From: Candidatus Bathyarchaeota archaeon A05DMB-5
Lineage (GTDB): Archaea; Thermoproteota; Bathyarchaeia; Bathyarchaeales; Bathycorpusculaceae
Direction of reading: 5' to 3'
Assembly: GCA_019685655.1 (NCBI GenBank)
Contig: JABFQP010000004.1
Location: 1 to 64,000 of the forward strand
DNA length: 64,000 nt
Shown piece by piece: positions 27,636 through 36,563 of the stretch (position 1 is its first letter; each line of letters starts with the position of its first letter). The position numbers were made by a program, and so were the translations under genes. The notes beneath the pieces were generated by a model. That model was not told where the DNA came from and did no database searches. It worked only from the letters and a program-made list of their open reading frames with translations.

Positions 27636-29144
27636 TTGCAGACTCTAATTAAAAGACCAAAAATATTCGGTTGGTTGCTGAATCTTTACAGCAAAGAGAA
27701 CACAAGCGAACTTAACCGCGAATTACCTTTCGCTGCACTGCTATTCACTCTATTATCCGCCAGTGGAGTAACAATCTACGATAGCTGGAAAAAACTATGC
27801 AACGTGAACTTGTTGCCAAATTTTCAGAAAGAAGCCAAAGAAATTGTTAGACAAGTTGAAGTTCTGGGTTACGACCCCTTAACTGTAATGTATAAACGAG
27901 CACATAAAACGAAATCGAAAAGTTACCGTGAATTCTTGTTAGGCTATGTTTCGTCTGTGAGAAGCGGCGGAAGCGTTGTAAACTATTTAAAAAGCAAGTT
28001 GCGTTCAATATTCGAAGTTCAAAGCGCTTCTGCAATTCGTTCAATAGAGAGACTTGGCACCTTAGTAGAAGCCTACGCAGTAATGCTGATAGTCACATTG
28101 TGCTCCTACATACTTTTCATCGTCTTCGCAACAACTTCGGTGTTTGAACCCATGAAAATGAGTGGAACACCAGGCGTGTCTACAGAAATTGTCTGCGTTC
28201 TGATATTCTTTGTAACACCGATAATCTCAATAATTTTCATGATGATCGCGCATACGGAGAGAAAAAGCAACCTAGTGAATGTTAATCAGCCGTACTATGC
28301 GACTATAATACCGTTAATAGCGGTTTCCGCTTTTATAGCAGCACTATACTTCATGCCACAACTTGCATTCCTCACAAGTCCGGAAATATTTCCACTCGTC
28401 ACTACACTTTGTTTACTGGCAATTTCGTTACCTCCAACAATAGTCTACATGAGAATATCCAAGGTAAACAATGACGCTGAAAACTCGATGCCAAATTTCC
28501 TCAGAGACGTAACAGAAGCCAGAAAAATTGGGCTTTCACCAGAAAAAAGCATAATCCACGCAACAAAACGCTCTGGCTACGGCAAATTCTCTGAAACCCT
28601 AAGCCTAATAAGAAGTCAGATGGAATGGGGCGTGTCCTTGAGAAAAGTGTTCGTTAACATCAAAAGGAAAATTCAAACATGGCACGTGCTCGTAAACTTC
28701 TTGATACTTGTTGAGACAATCAAAATTGGCGGCGGTTCAGCAGCGGCGCTTGAAATATTGACTGATTATAGCGAAAAACAGAAGGACGTTGAAACTAACA
28801 AGAAGTCGCTTCTGAGACCTTACGTGATATTGGCGTTCATATGGAGCGTCCTCATAGCCTTAACAACAACGATGGTAGCAATGGCAGTCTACGCTTTGAC
28901 CAACATTTCACTTCCAGGTGCTACAGCATCAGTGCCGCTTGGAGTCATGCAGTTGCAAGTGAACCTTTTCTCCATTGGCATAATATTGCAGTGTTGGCTT
29001 TCAGGATTCTTTGTAGGTAAAGTGAACGAGGGCACATTTGCTGCGGGCTTCAAATATTCAGTAATGCTTGTAATTACGGCTTACGTTTCGCTTTTGCTTT
29101 CGCAGAATCTACTAGGCGGAATGTACAGCGCTGTCTCCGGTTAA
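27636..29144 (+). CDS. Type IV pilus membrane platform protein (TadC/ArlJ family)
   Basis: About 502 residues with two GspF/TadC-like repeats, each a cytoplasmic helical bundle followed by membrane helices: LPFAALLFTLLSASGVTIYDSW and later MPNFLRDVTEARKIGLSPEKSI. Some eight helices are predicted in total. It is the inner-membrane platform that works with the ATPase. The start is probably TTG 27636 with GGTGA just before it; GTG 27624/27627 are alternatives that overlap the ATPase end. Confidence 0.85.
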   Translation: MQTLIKRPKIFGWLLNLYSKENTSELNRELPFAALLFTLLSASGVTIYDSWKKLCNVNLLPNFQKEAKEIVRQVEVLGYDPLTVMYKRAHKTKSKSYREFLLGYVSSVRSGGSVVNYLKSKLRSIFEVQSASAIRSIERLGTLVEAYAVMLIVTLCSYILFIVFATTSVFEPMKMSGTPGVSTEIVCVLIFFVTPIISIIFMMIAHTERKSNLVNVNQPYYATIIPLIAVSAFIAALYFMPQLAFLTSPEIFPLVTTLCLLAISLPPTIVYMRISKVNNDAENSMPNFLRDVTEARKIGLSPEKSIIHATKRSGYGKFSETLSLIRSQMEWGVSLRKVFVNIKRKIQTWHVLVNFLILVETIKIGGGSAAALEILTDYSEKQKDVETNKKSLLRPYVILAFIWSVLIALTTTMVAMAVYALTNISLPGATASVPLGVMQLQVNLFSIGIILQCWLSGFFVGKVNEGTFAAGFKYSVMLVITAYVSLLLSQNLLGGMYSAVSG

Positions 29145-29159
29145 TAGAACAAAAATAAA

Positions 29160-30245
29160 TTGAGGATTGAAAAGAGAATGCCTGCGATTTCGATTGACAC
29201 GTTCTTTGCATGTTCGCTAATGGTTATTCTGGCGCTTTCAGCTATGGCTGGAACTTCAAAAATGTTGTATCCCTACATAAACAACGTGGGGGACCAGAAT
29301 ATTCGGGAAAGGTTCAGGGAAATCTCACGATATATACTTTTGAATGCGGGGACGCCATCAGATTGGGGACGAAATCCTCAGATGATGCCAGAAATATTTG
29401 GCTTAGCTAAAGCCAACGCAAAAGGCTCATATGAGTTAGATATAGACAAAGTTTCACGATTGAACAGTGAGAACCTTTATGCTTTTAGTTATGCGCAGAT
29501 ATTCACGGCTCTTAAAATGTCCGATGTGTCTTTTAAGATTGAGATAAAGCCAATCTTTGAAGTTTCTATTAACTTGACAGCGACTTTTAACGGGACTGAT
29601 GAGACTGTTTACCAGTTTGAGGTTTTGACTGAAGACCAAGGCGCCGCTGTTCAAGCGGATTTGAAGGGTTATGTGATTGCGAAAAATTATTTGGAAGCAA
29701 CCAACGTGTGTGCGTCTAATGGCAGAGCCAGCTTAAATGTAACTCTCTCAAACGCTGTGGAAGGACCAGCACTTTTCGTTGTTTTCGCCAAAGCCAAATG
29801 CGATAGTCAAATAGCGTCTTTCGGTGTATATGCTTTTGCGAACAACTCTTCAAAACCGAATTCTGAAGGCACTTTTCTTAGGCTTAGTCCTCTAAACTAT
29901 TTTTTGAATGCGTCATTTGTTTATCCAGAAACTGTTTTGTCAGACGCTTACGCCCTAACCTTTGATTATAACTCGACACTAACACAGATTGCAAGCGGCA
30001 ACCAATCTGCGACATTCCAAATTCCGCAATTTCGCGATTCAAGCCCAACAGTGCTCATCGTAACAGGACAGAATTTGACTGACTTCTTTGCGGAATGGGT
30101 TGCTTACCCACAAATTCCTCTTCAAATTGGTGCAAACTTTTCAAATTCGCTGGTTATCTCCAACGTTTTCGTTTACATATACACCGTCACAATAGATTCT
30201 GGGATTTACAAATGCACTTTTTGGCTTGGGGGTCCGAAAGAATGA
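29160..30245 (+). CDS. Single-helix secreted protein of the pilus operon
   Basis: 361 residues from TTG 29160 (or 355 from ATG 29178). After a short basic start comes one hydrophobic helix (TFFACSLMVILALSAMAG), then a long Ser/Thr/Asn-rich external domain with many N-glycosylation sequons. Its last bases overlap the next ATG (ATGA). No family recognised. It is likely a large minor pilin or tip-type protein. Confidence 0.65.
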   Translation: MRIEKRMPAISIDTFFACSLMVILALSAMAGTSKMLYPYINNVGDQNIRERFREISRYILLNAGTPSDWGRNPQMMPEIFGLAKANAKGSYELDIDKVSRLNSENLYAFSYAQIFTALKMSDVSFKIEIKPIFEVSINLTATFNGTDETVYQFEVLTEDQGAAVQADLKGYVIAKNYLEATNVCASNGRASLNVTLSNAVEGPALFVVFAKAKCDSQIASFGVYAFANNSSKPNSEGTFLRLSPLNYFLNASFVYPETVLSDAYALTFDYNSTLTQIASGNQSATFQIPQFRDSSPTVLIVTGQNLTDFFAEWVAYPQIPLQIGANFSNSLVISNVFVYIYTVTIDSGIYKCTFWLGGPKE

Positions 30246-30664
30246 GAAGCCAAAATAAGGGACAAATTAGAATAATCGAAGCTTTCTTGGCTGTGCTTAT
30301 AATCTTCTCTTCGTTTGCTGTTTCAGCAAATCTCACAACGATACGGAATACAACCAAACGTGATGATTTAAGCTATGCTGGATTGCAGGCGCTAATGAAG
30401 TTGGACTCTGATGGGAGCCTCGGAAAATACATAGATGACGGAAACTGGACTGCCTTGCGAGACACGCTTAACCTTGTTTTGCCAGCTGGGATATCATTTA
30501 ACTTGACAGTTTACAACTCACAGATGCAACAAGTTAATACAGCCGTCATCTCCAATGGCGCTTTCAACAGTCAAGAAATAGCTTTCGTAGAATACCTCTG
30601 TGTAAGCCAAGGGTTAGTTTTCAAATGTTACATAATTCATTTGCACTTGACGGTGGCTTCGTGA
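30242..30664 (+). CDS. Small pilin-like protein of the pilus operon
   Basis: 140 residues from ATG 30242, which overlaps the previous stop. The N-terminus MRSQNKGQIRIIEAFLAVLIIFSSFAV resembles prepilin-type helices, with a Glu after the basic segment as in bacterial pilins. The rest is a short external domain with NxT sequons (NLT, NWT). A frame running further upstream is open but lies inside the previous gene. The next gene starts one base after its stop codon. Confidence 0.65.
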   Translation: MRSQNKGQIRIIEAFLAVLIIFSSFAVSANLTTIRNTTKRDDLSYAGLQALMKLDSDGSLGKYIDDGNWTALRDTLNLVLPAGISFNLTVYNSQMQQVNTAVISNGAFNSQEIAFVEYLCVSQGLVFKCYIIHLHLTVAS

Positions 30665-30665
30665 A

Positions 30666-31436
30666 ATGAAAAGAAAAGACAGAAGATTTAGGTCAAACAG
30701 TTCGGCGCAGCTTCTCATAGTGGCAGCTCTGGCAATAGCCATACTCATCTCTGCAACTACGACTTACGTTTATGAGCTTGGCAAGGAAACAAACGGCACA
30801 TATAACTATCCAATCAGTGATTCCATTTTAGCCATAAAACAGACCACACGAAATGCACTGATAAGCTCTCTCGCGAACATTTCGAATGGTGGAGAAAAAA
30901 CGCTGCTGGTAACAAATCTAAATGAACTTTCACAGAGCTTGAGAAATCTAACACAGTTTGGAATTTGGCAATTGAGCTTCATTGTTCTCGATGATTCAAC
31001 ATATGATTCTGGTGTTTGGCTTTCGTGGGATACAAATGACGTAGGCGTTTCCAGTGCTTACACAGACTTCACATTAAGAGCCTATGATGTTGCAACGAAC
31101 TCCACTGTAAATTACGCTGTGAACGTGACGACCACTATCACTGTTAGTGGCTATTATATGGCTCTTGGGATAGAAAAAATGGTGAATCTAACCTGTAACA
31201 TGTATAATGAAGGCGAACCAGCTTTAGCCCAAAACATAACATTGTTTTATGAGAACCTTGGAATTTGGATGCCCATTGACTCATCAAACAATCTTTCTAT
31301 AACAGATTATGGTAACGGCACCTACGCAATATCTTTTAGAGTTGTAACACTCTCAGACACTGTGCAGGTTTCAACGCATTTGAAGGATTTACGAGGTATA
31401 TTTGTCCAAACAAACACGACATGTACAGAAAGATAA
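30666..31436 (+). CDS. Single-helix secreted protein of the pilus operon (last gene)
   Basis: 256 residues: a very basic start (MKRKDRRFRSNSSAQ) and one hydrophobic helix (LLIVAALAIAILISATTTYVYEL), then an external domain very rich in NxS/T sequons and beta-prone sequence. The stop lies 120 bases before TrmY. It completes an uninterrupted eight-gene run from 23979. Family not recognised; presumed pilus-associated. Confidence 0.65.
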   Translation: MKRKDRRFRSNSSAQLLIVAALAIAILISATTTYVYELGKETNGTYNYPISDSILAIKQTTRNALISSLANISNGGEKTLLVTNLNELSQSLRNLTQFGIWQLSFIVLDDSTYDSGVWLSWDTNDVGVSSAYTDFTLRAYDVATNSTVNYAVNVTTTITVSGYYMALGIEKMVNLTCNMYNEGEPALAQNITLFYENLGIWMPIDSSNNLSITDYGNGTYAISFRVVTLSDTVQVSTHLKDLRGIFVQTNTTCTER

Positions 31437-31556
31437 ATGCTCACCTTCAAACTACACAAAAACAAATTTGACATTAGACTTATCGCAGTTGCTTTATGTT
31501 TTAATGATATTTAAATCTACATCAGCAGCTAATACTTAAAGAAGAGAGGAGCCCAA

Positions 31557-32114
31557 TTGCGAGAATTCATCTTATACTCCCGTTTAGGCAGGACAGACTC
31601 AAACTGGACAAACCTGCACAGCGCTGGACGTTTAGACATAGTTTACGAATGCATAATCGCTTCTCTTTTTCTTTCTCACGCTATCCGCAAAGACACGCTC
31701 TTCCACGCTATATTAAACGGTCCGCCAAATCCGCCTCAACATCTAAAAATTGACGGCTTAACGCTGCATGATGTACGTACAGACCAGCAAACATGGACGC
31801 AAATCCTCAAAAAAGTCTTATCGGGTAAACCACATCCGGGGACAAGCCTAACAAAAGCAAGCTTCGAGACGCTACTAAAAACCAAAGCCACACAAGCACA
31901 AATTTACGTTCTCGAAGAAGGCGGCAGACCAATAGACGAAACAGAAATCAACGATAACCCGGTCTTCGTACTCGGCGACCACGTAGGCTTACCAAAAAGG
32001 GTAGAAGGTTTCGCTCTACGCTACGGAGAAAAAATCAGCCTTGGAAAAACACCCTATCTCGCAGCCTCATGCATAACAATAATAAACTACATACTCGACA
32101 AAAAACAAAAGTGA
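31557..32114 (+). CDS. trmY: tRNA (pseudouridine-54 N1)-methyltransferase TrmY
   Basis: 185 residues of the SPOUT superfamily. Matching blocks are the start REFILYSRLGRTDSNWTNLHSAGRLDIVYECI and the SAM-binding knot VFVLGDHVGLPKRVEG...LGKTPYLAASCITII. TrmY is the archaeal enzyme that makes N1-methylpseudouridine at tRNA position 54. Start TTG 31557, with AGAGAGGAG about 10 bases before it; a TATA-like atatttaaat lies near 31507. Confidence 0.9.
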   Translation: MREFILYSRLGRTDSNWTNLHSAGRLDIVYECIIASLFLSHAIRKDTLFHAILNGPPNPPQHLKIDGLTLHDVRTDQQTWTQILKKVLSGKPHPGTSLTKASFETLLKTKATQAQIYVLEEGGRPIDETEINDNPVFVLGDHVGLPKRVEGFALRYGEKISLGKTPYLAASCITIINYILDKKQK

Positions 32115-32116
32115 AA

Positions 32117-32125
32117 TTTATATCA
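32117..32125 (+). promoter_or_regulatory. TATA box of the TIP49 gene
   Basis: TTTATATCA directly after the TrmY stop, 64-72 bases before the ATG at 32189. A clear GAGGTGA ribosome-binding site follows near 32173. Confidence 0.45.
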
Positions 32126-32188
32126 GAGAAAAATTTTCAATACCATCTACAACATCAAACACAAAATAAGACGAGGTGAAACCACACC

Positions 32189-33565
32189 ATGGCTTCAATA
32201 AGAGAAATTCCTACAACACCCACAACACGATTTGAACGCATAGGTGCTCACACACACATCAAAGGCTTAGGATTAGACGAAAACCTACAAGCAATCAAAG
32301 TAAAAGACGGCATGGTCGGACAGGAAAAAGCACGAGAAGCCGCAGGACTAGTCGTAAAAATGATAAAAGAAGGCAAACTCAGCGGAAAATCCATAATCAT
32401 CGCAGGACCGCCAGGCACAGGAAAAACAGCCATAGCAGTCGCCATATCACGCGAACTAGGCGCTAACGTGCCATTCATCCAAATGAGTGGAAGCGAAGTC
32501 TACAGCAGCGAACGCAAAAAAACCGAAATCCTCATCGAAGCCATCCGCAAATGCATAGGCATAGAAATCCACGAAATGCGCAAGGTCTACGAAGGCGAAC
32601 TCACAACCGTAGATATAAAAACCGCTCCACATCCATACAACCCATACCAAAAAATTCCAGAAAGTGTACGTCTAACATTACGCACGACAGAAGAAGAAAA
32701 ATCTATCGAAGCCGGCGCCCAAATCGCTCAACAAATAATTCAAGAAGGCATAACAGAAGGCAATGTCATCCAAATAGATGCTGAAACAGGGCGAGTAGCC
32801 AATCTAGGATTAAGCATGGAAAGCACAAAAGGAAAAACCTATGACGTAGACACAACACGCAAGATTCCACGTCCCAACGGCAAAGTCCTAAAAGAAAAAG
32901 AATTCGTTTACATGCTGACATTAGCAGATTTAGACGAACTAAACGCCAGACAACGCCAAGGCGGATTCTTCTCGCTGTTCTTCGGCGGCTCGGAATCAAA
33001 AGAAATCGACACTGAAATCCGCATGGCAGTAGACCAGCAAGTCAAAGAATGGGTAGACAACGGCAAAGCCTACATCCACCCAGGCGTACTCTTCATCGAC
33101 GACTCTCACTTGCTAGATTTAGAAGCCTTCAGCTTTCTCGGAAGAGCCATGGAAAGCGAACTCGTCCCAATCATAATACTCGCAACAAACCGCGGCATAG
33201 CCAGAATTCGCGGAACAGACATAAAAAGCCCACTAGGATTCCCTGTAGACCTAATAGACCGCTCAGTCATAATCGCAACTCAACCCTACGACACAGAAAG
33301 CGTAAAAGAAATACTTCGCATACGCTCTGGGGAAGAAAAAATCAAACTTGACAAAAACGCGCTAGAAAAACTCGCAGAAGTCGGAGCCAAAAGCTCACTA
33401 CGCTATGCAGTCCAACTCCTAAGCTTAGCCGCACAAAATGCCAAAACAGCCAAAAAAGACAAAGTCACAGTTGAAGATGTGCAACGCGTAGACGACCTCT
33501 TCATGGACATGACAGAAGCCGCAGAATACCTAAGAAAATACGAGGAAAAAATGATGATACATTAA
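32189..33565 (+). CDS. TIP49 / RuvB-like AAA+ ATPase
   Basis: 458 residues, the archaeal counterpart of eukaryotic Pontin/Reptin. The start RFERIGAHTHIKGLGLDENL, Walker A IAGPPGTGKTA near residue 72, the insertion domain II (about residues 130-290), and Walker B VLFIDDSHLL are all readable. Sensor residues lie in IILATNRG, and the arginine-rich C-terminal helical domain is complete. In eukaryotes these hexamers act in chromatin remodelling and snoRNP assembly; the archaeal role is less clear. It follows TrmY on the same strand with its own TATA. Confidence 0.92.
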   Translation: MASIREIPTTPTTRFERIGAHTHIKGLGLDENLQAIKVKDGMVGQEKAREAAGLVVKMIKEGKLSGKSIIIAGPPGTGKTAIAVAISRELGANVPFIQMSGSEVYSSERKKTEILIEAIRKCIGIEIHEMRKVYEGELTTVDIKTAPHPYNPYQKIPESVRLTLRTTEEEKSIEAGAQIAQQIIQEGITEGNVIQIDAETGRVANLGLSMESTKGKTYDVDTTRKIPRPNGKVLKEKEFVYMLTLADLDELNARQRQGGFFSLFFGGSESKEIDTEIRMAVDQQVKEWVDNGKAYIHPGVLFIDDSHLLDLEAFSFLGRAMESELVPIIILATNRGIARIRGTDIKSPLGFPVDLIDRSVIIATQPYDTESVKEILRIRSGEEKIKLDKNALEKLAEVGAKSSLRYAVQLLSLAAQNAKTAKKDKVTVEDVQRVDDLFMDMTEAAEYLRKYEEKMMIH

Positions 33566-33645
33566 GTAAATATGCACAATCCATATCACAACACAACAAC
33601 CCTTTAATCTCAACACCCACCTTTTCTTAAACCGAAGTGACCCAC

Positions 33646-33954
33646 ATGGCAGAACACAAACAAAAACGCCCAACAGAAAACATAACCGAAGTTGACACAG
33701 AAGAACATGGCTTTCTCCTTGAACCAACCCAGGTCGAACTCGGCGCAGGCTACACACTCCAAGTAAAATACGACGAAAACGAAAACCCAATAGTTAGCAT
33801 AAAAACCTACGGAAACGTGAACATGAACCAACTGAAAAAGGAAATTCAAAAGGCCTATCCAAATGCCCGAATACTGCAACTAAATCAGTCACCCCAGCCA
33901 GTAATTGTATCCAAAAAACACAAAAAACCGAAAACCAAAAAGAAACACAAATAG
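33646..33954 (+). CDS. Small archaeal protein of unknown function
   Basis: About 102 residues from ATG 33646 (an in-frame GTG at 33637 is possible). The middle shows beta-strand periodicity (GYTLQVKYDENENPIVSIKTYGNVN), followed by a helix (QLKKEIQKAYPNARI) and a lysine-rich tail KKHKKPKTKKKHK that suggests RNA or DNA contact. No catalytic motif. The family name is not recognised. Confidence 0.6.
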   Translation: MAEHKQKRPTENITEVDTEEHGFLLEPTQVELGAGYTLQVKYDENENPIVSIKTYGNVNMNQLKKEIQKAYPNARILQLNQSPQPVIVSKKHKKPKTKKKHK

Positions 33955-34211
33955 AAGAAACTTCCACCCAAAATTTTGCATTCCGATACGAGATTGAAAA
34001 GGAGACAATATCTCTTTAATAAAAATTTTTCCTTGAAAAACACAAAAACCAACATAAAACATGCGGTTTTAAAGAATAATAAGTCACGAAAATCTCTGCA
34101 GCGAAACATAGTTAAAAACATAACTCTAACACAAAATGCACGATGCGCTTTTAAGCAACCACCCACGCTTAATGAAAAATCTGAACATAAACCCGCAAAC
34201 GTGAGGCACAC

Positions 34212-35456
34212 GTGGAAAACGAAAAAAGTCAGCCGGAGCAAAAAGAAGTAAGCCTCAAGCCACTTTATGCACGTTCTGTAGTGAATTCCCTCGGCGCTGG
34301 AATGGTCAACCCTTTCATGGGAGCATACGCCATAAAACTTGGCGCTTCAGAATCAGACATGGGATGGTTCCAATCAGCCTCAAACATCTCAAACAACGTA
34401 ATGCAAGTCTTCTGGGGACGCCTAAGCGACCGCATCAAACGCCGAATACCCTTCATAATCGCCGGCACCCTCATAATGTCCACCTTATGGATACCAATGA
34501 TATTCGTAACAAACGCAACCCAGCTAATTCTACTAATCGCAATACAAGCCCTAATCGGTTCGATGGCAACGCCAGCATGGACCGCCCTAATAGGCGATCT
34601 GGTGCCATCAGCCAAACTCGGAAGAGCAAACGCTTCAATAAACCTCTGGGCATCAATAGGTAGCGTAATTGCAACAGTCGCCTCTGGAATTGTAATGCTT
34701 AGCGTTGGCGGTTCTCCTCAAGAAATGATGTTTGTACCCTTGCTTATTGCAACTACCTGCGGCATAATTTCATGCGTGGCAATGCTTCGAATAAAAGAAA
34801 AGAAAAACGGCGAAAAACTGAACTTACGAAGACAATTCACGTCAGAGTTTCTTAACACTTTAAGATATACAAAGAGAAACCCGCAGTTTGTAAAATACTG
34901 CTACGTAGTAGGCGTCTTCGAATTTTTCATGTCAATCTGCTGGCCGCTAATCGCAAGAACACAGGTAGATGTTTTAAACGCCACAATGCTACACATAGCG
35001 CTGCTTTCAGTCGTGCAATCCGTAGTAACCATAGCCTTTCAAGGTTGGGCTGGAAAAGTAACAGACACTATTGGAAGAAAACCCGCCCTGCTAATATTCA
35101 GATTAACCCTCATAACAGTGCCACTTGCCTACGCTTTCGTGCCTAGCATAGAAGCATTAATAGTTGTAGGAGCCTTCTGGGGAATAACCATGGCACTTGG
35201 AAATGCTGCAGTCACCGCTTATCTTTTAGACATATCGCCGGAAGAACACCGGGGAAGCTTCACTGCAGTATTCAACCTAGTGATAGGTGTAACAACCTTT
35301 TTTGGGTCATTACTCGGCGGATACCTATCCGCGTATACAGTTAGCATTTTTGGTTTAGTCGTTGGGTTGCAAATCGTTTACATGGTCTCTATGGGCGGCA
35401 GAATCGTCGGCGCACTACTCCACTTCAGATTGAAAGAGACACTTGAAAAGTCATAA
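34212..35456 (+). CDS. Major facilitator superfamily transporter
   Basis: 414 residues with twelve predicted helices. The MFS loop motif appears as WGRLSDRIKRRIPFI in the first half and GWAGKVTDTIGRKPALL in the second. An acidic, hydrophilic start (MENEKSQPEQKEVS) precedes helix 1. Start GTG 34212. Substrate not inferable. Its end overlaps the convergent AmrS-like gene by six bases. The 257 bases before it hold only T/A-rich sequence and no other gene I can support. Confidence 0.85.
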   Translation: MENEKSQPEQKEVSLKPLYARSVVNSLGAGMVNPFMGAYAIKLGASESDMGWFQSASNISNNVMQVFWGRLSDRIKRRIPFIIAGTLIMSTLWIPMIFVTNATQLILLIAIQALIGSMATPAWTALIGDLVPSAKLGRANASINLWASIGSVIATVASGIVMLSVGGSPQEMMFVPLLIATTCGIISCVAMLRIKEKKNGEKLNLRRQFTSEFLNTLRYTKRNPQFVKYCYVVGVFEFFMSICWPLIARTQVDVLNATMLHIALLSVVQSVVTIAFQGWAGKVTDTIGRKPALLIFRLTLITVPLAYAFVPSIEALIVVGAFWGITMALGNAAVTAYLLDISPEEHRGSFTAVFNLVIGVTTFFGSLLGGYLSAYTVSIFGLVVGLQIVYMVSMGGRIVGALLHFRLKETLEKS

Positions 35457-36527
35457 AAGATACGCGGGGCGCTCTTGTTTACCGCAGTATTCCCCCGTTA
35501 TCGGAATAAAAGTTGCGCATTTGGGACATTTCTTTTCTTTGGTAATTTTGTACTGCAACACATAGTATTCATATCTCTGAATAAGCTTCTCTCCGCAGTT
35601 AGGACAATAAGTATTTTCGTACCTATGCCCACCAACATTGCCAATGTAAGGATAAAGCACGCCAGCCTTCTTCGCCAATTCATAAGCTTTCTCCAAAATC
35701 TCAACTTTTGTCGGCGGATTATCAAACTTGTAAGCAGGGAAATAACGCGTAAAATGCAAGGGTGTTTCAGCGCCAACCTCTTTTAAATGCCTCTCAATAA
35801 CCCACTGCAAACTCACGTCGTCATCATTAACGTCTCTAACAACCAAATTAACAATTTCAACATGCAACCCTAACTTTTTGGCTTCTCGCGCATTTCTCCA
35901 AATCTTATCTACTTCTGCGCCTCCGCAATATTTCTCATAAACCTTAGCATCGCCTTTTATGTCGATTTTTAGTCCATCCAACCCCGCTTCAGAAAGCGCC
36001 TTCAGAGCCTCTAGCGTCATGTAACCATTTGAAACATAACAACAATATTTTACGCCCTTTTCTTTACCATATTTAAAAAGCGGAATCATCCACTCAGAAA
36101 GAAGCGTTGGCTCTTGAAAACTTGCACACAAACCAACATCACCATTATAAATGGCTAACTCAACCATTTTCTCCGGCGAATAAAAAACCGCTTTAGCAGG
36201 GTCTGGCTCCAACTTTGACAAGTGAAAATTTTGACACCAAACACAATTCAAATTACAAGACCATGTTGAAAAAGTGAGGGCTGTCGACCCTGGCCAATAA
36301 TGAAAGAAAGGCTTGATTTCTATTGGACGGCTCTCAACTGCACTTACGTCGCCATAAACAAGCGTGAATAACTCTCCATCGATGTTCATTCGGGTTCTGC
36401 AGAAACCTTTCGAGCCGAGGCGAATCTCACACTTTCTTTCGCAGAGGCTACATCTGACAGCATCATCATGGAGTTTTTCATAAAAAAGTGCTTTGCGAAC
36501 AGTTGGGTAACTAGTTAAATCTGGCAT
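35451..36527 (-). CDS. AmmeMemoRadiSam-type radical SAM enzyme (AmrS)
   Basis: 358 residues. An N-terminal zinc- or cluster-like cysteine set (VRCSLCERKCEIRLGSKGFC) precedes the radical SAM motif CNLNCVWC (CxxxCxxC) in STWSCNLNCVWCQNFHLSK. The barrel follows, then a C-terminal rubredoxin-like pair (TYCPNCGEKL and KKCPKCATFI). This layout matches the AmmeMemoRadiSam system protein AmrS. The usual partners MEMO and AMMECR1 are not seen in the window. The reaction is not established to my knowledge. Start ATG 36527. Confidence 0.87.
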   Translation of the reverse strand: MPDLTSYPTVRKALFYEKLHDDAVRCSLCERKCEIRLGSKGFCRTRMNIDGELFTLVYGDVSAVESRPIEIKPFFHYWPGSTALTFSTWSCNLNCVWCQNFHLSKLEPDPAKAVFYSPEKMVELAIYNGDVGLCASFQEPTLLSEWMIPLFKYGKEKGVKYCCYVSNGYMTLEALKALSEAGLDGLKIDIKGDAKVYEKYCGGAEVDKIWRNAREAKKLGLHVEIVNLVVRDVNDDDVSLQWVIERHLKEVGAETPLHFTRYFPAYKFDNPPTKVEILEKAYELAKKAGVLYPYIGNVGGHRYENTYCPNCGEKLIQRYEYYVLQYKITKEKKCPKCATFIPITGEYCGKQERPAYLL

Positions 36528-36563
36528 TAGCCTTCAATTTAATTAATATGGCTTAATTCTGAC

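Noticed and set aside
26026-29144. Archaellum motor operon.
   Set aside because: Only the ATPase and platform homologues are present; arlC/D/E, arlF, arlG and arlH are missing, and the secreted proteins are not archaellin-like.
33976-34251. An open frame of 91 codons on the + strand in the gap before the MFS gene.
   Set aside because: Lysine/asparagine-rich translation without domain or ribosome site; it runs into the N-terminus of the MFS gene in another frame. It looks like A/T-rich noise.
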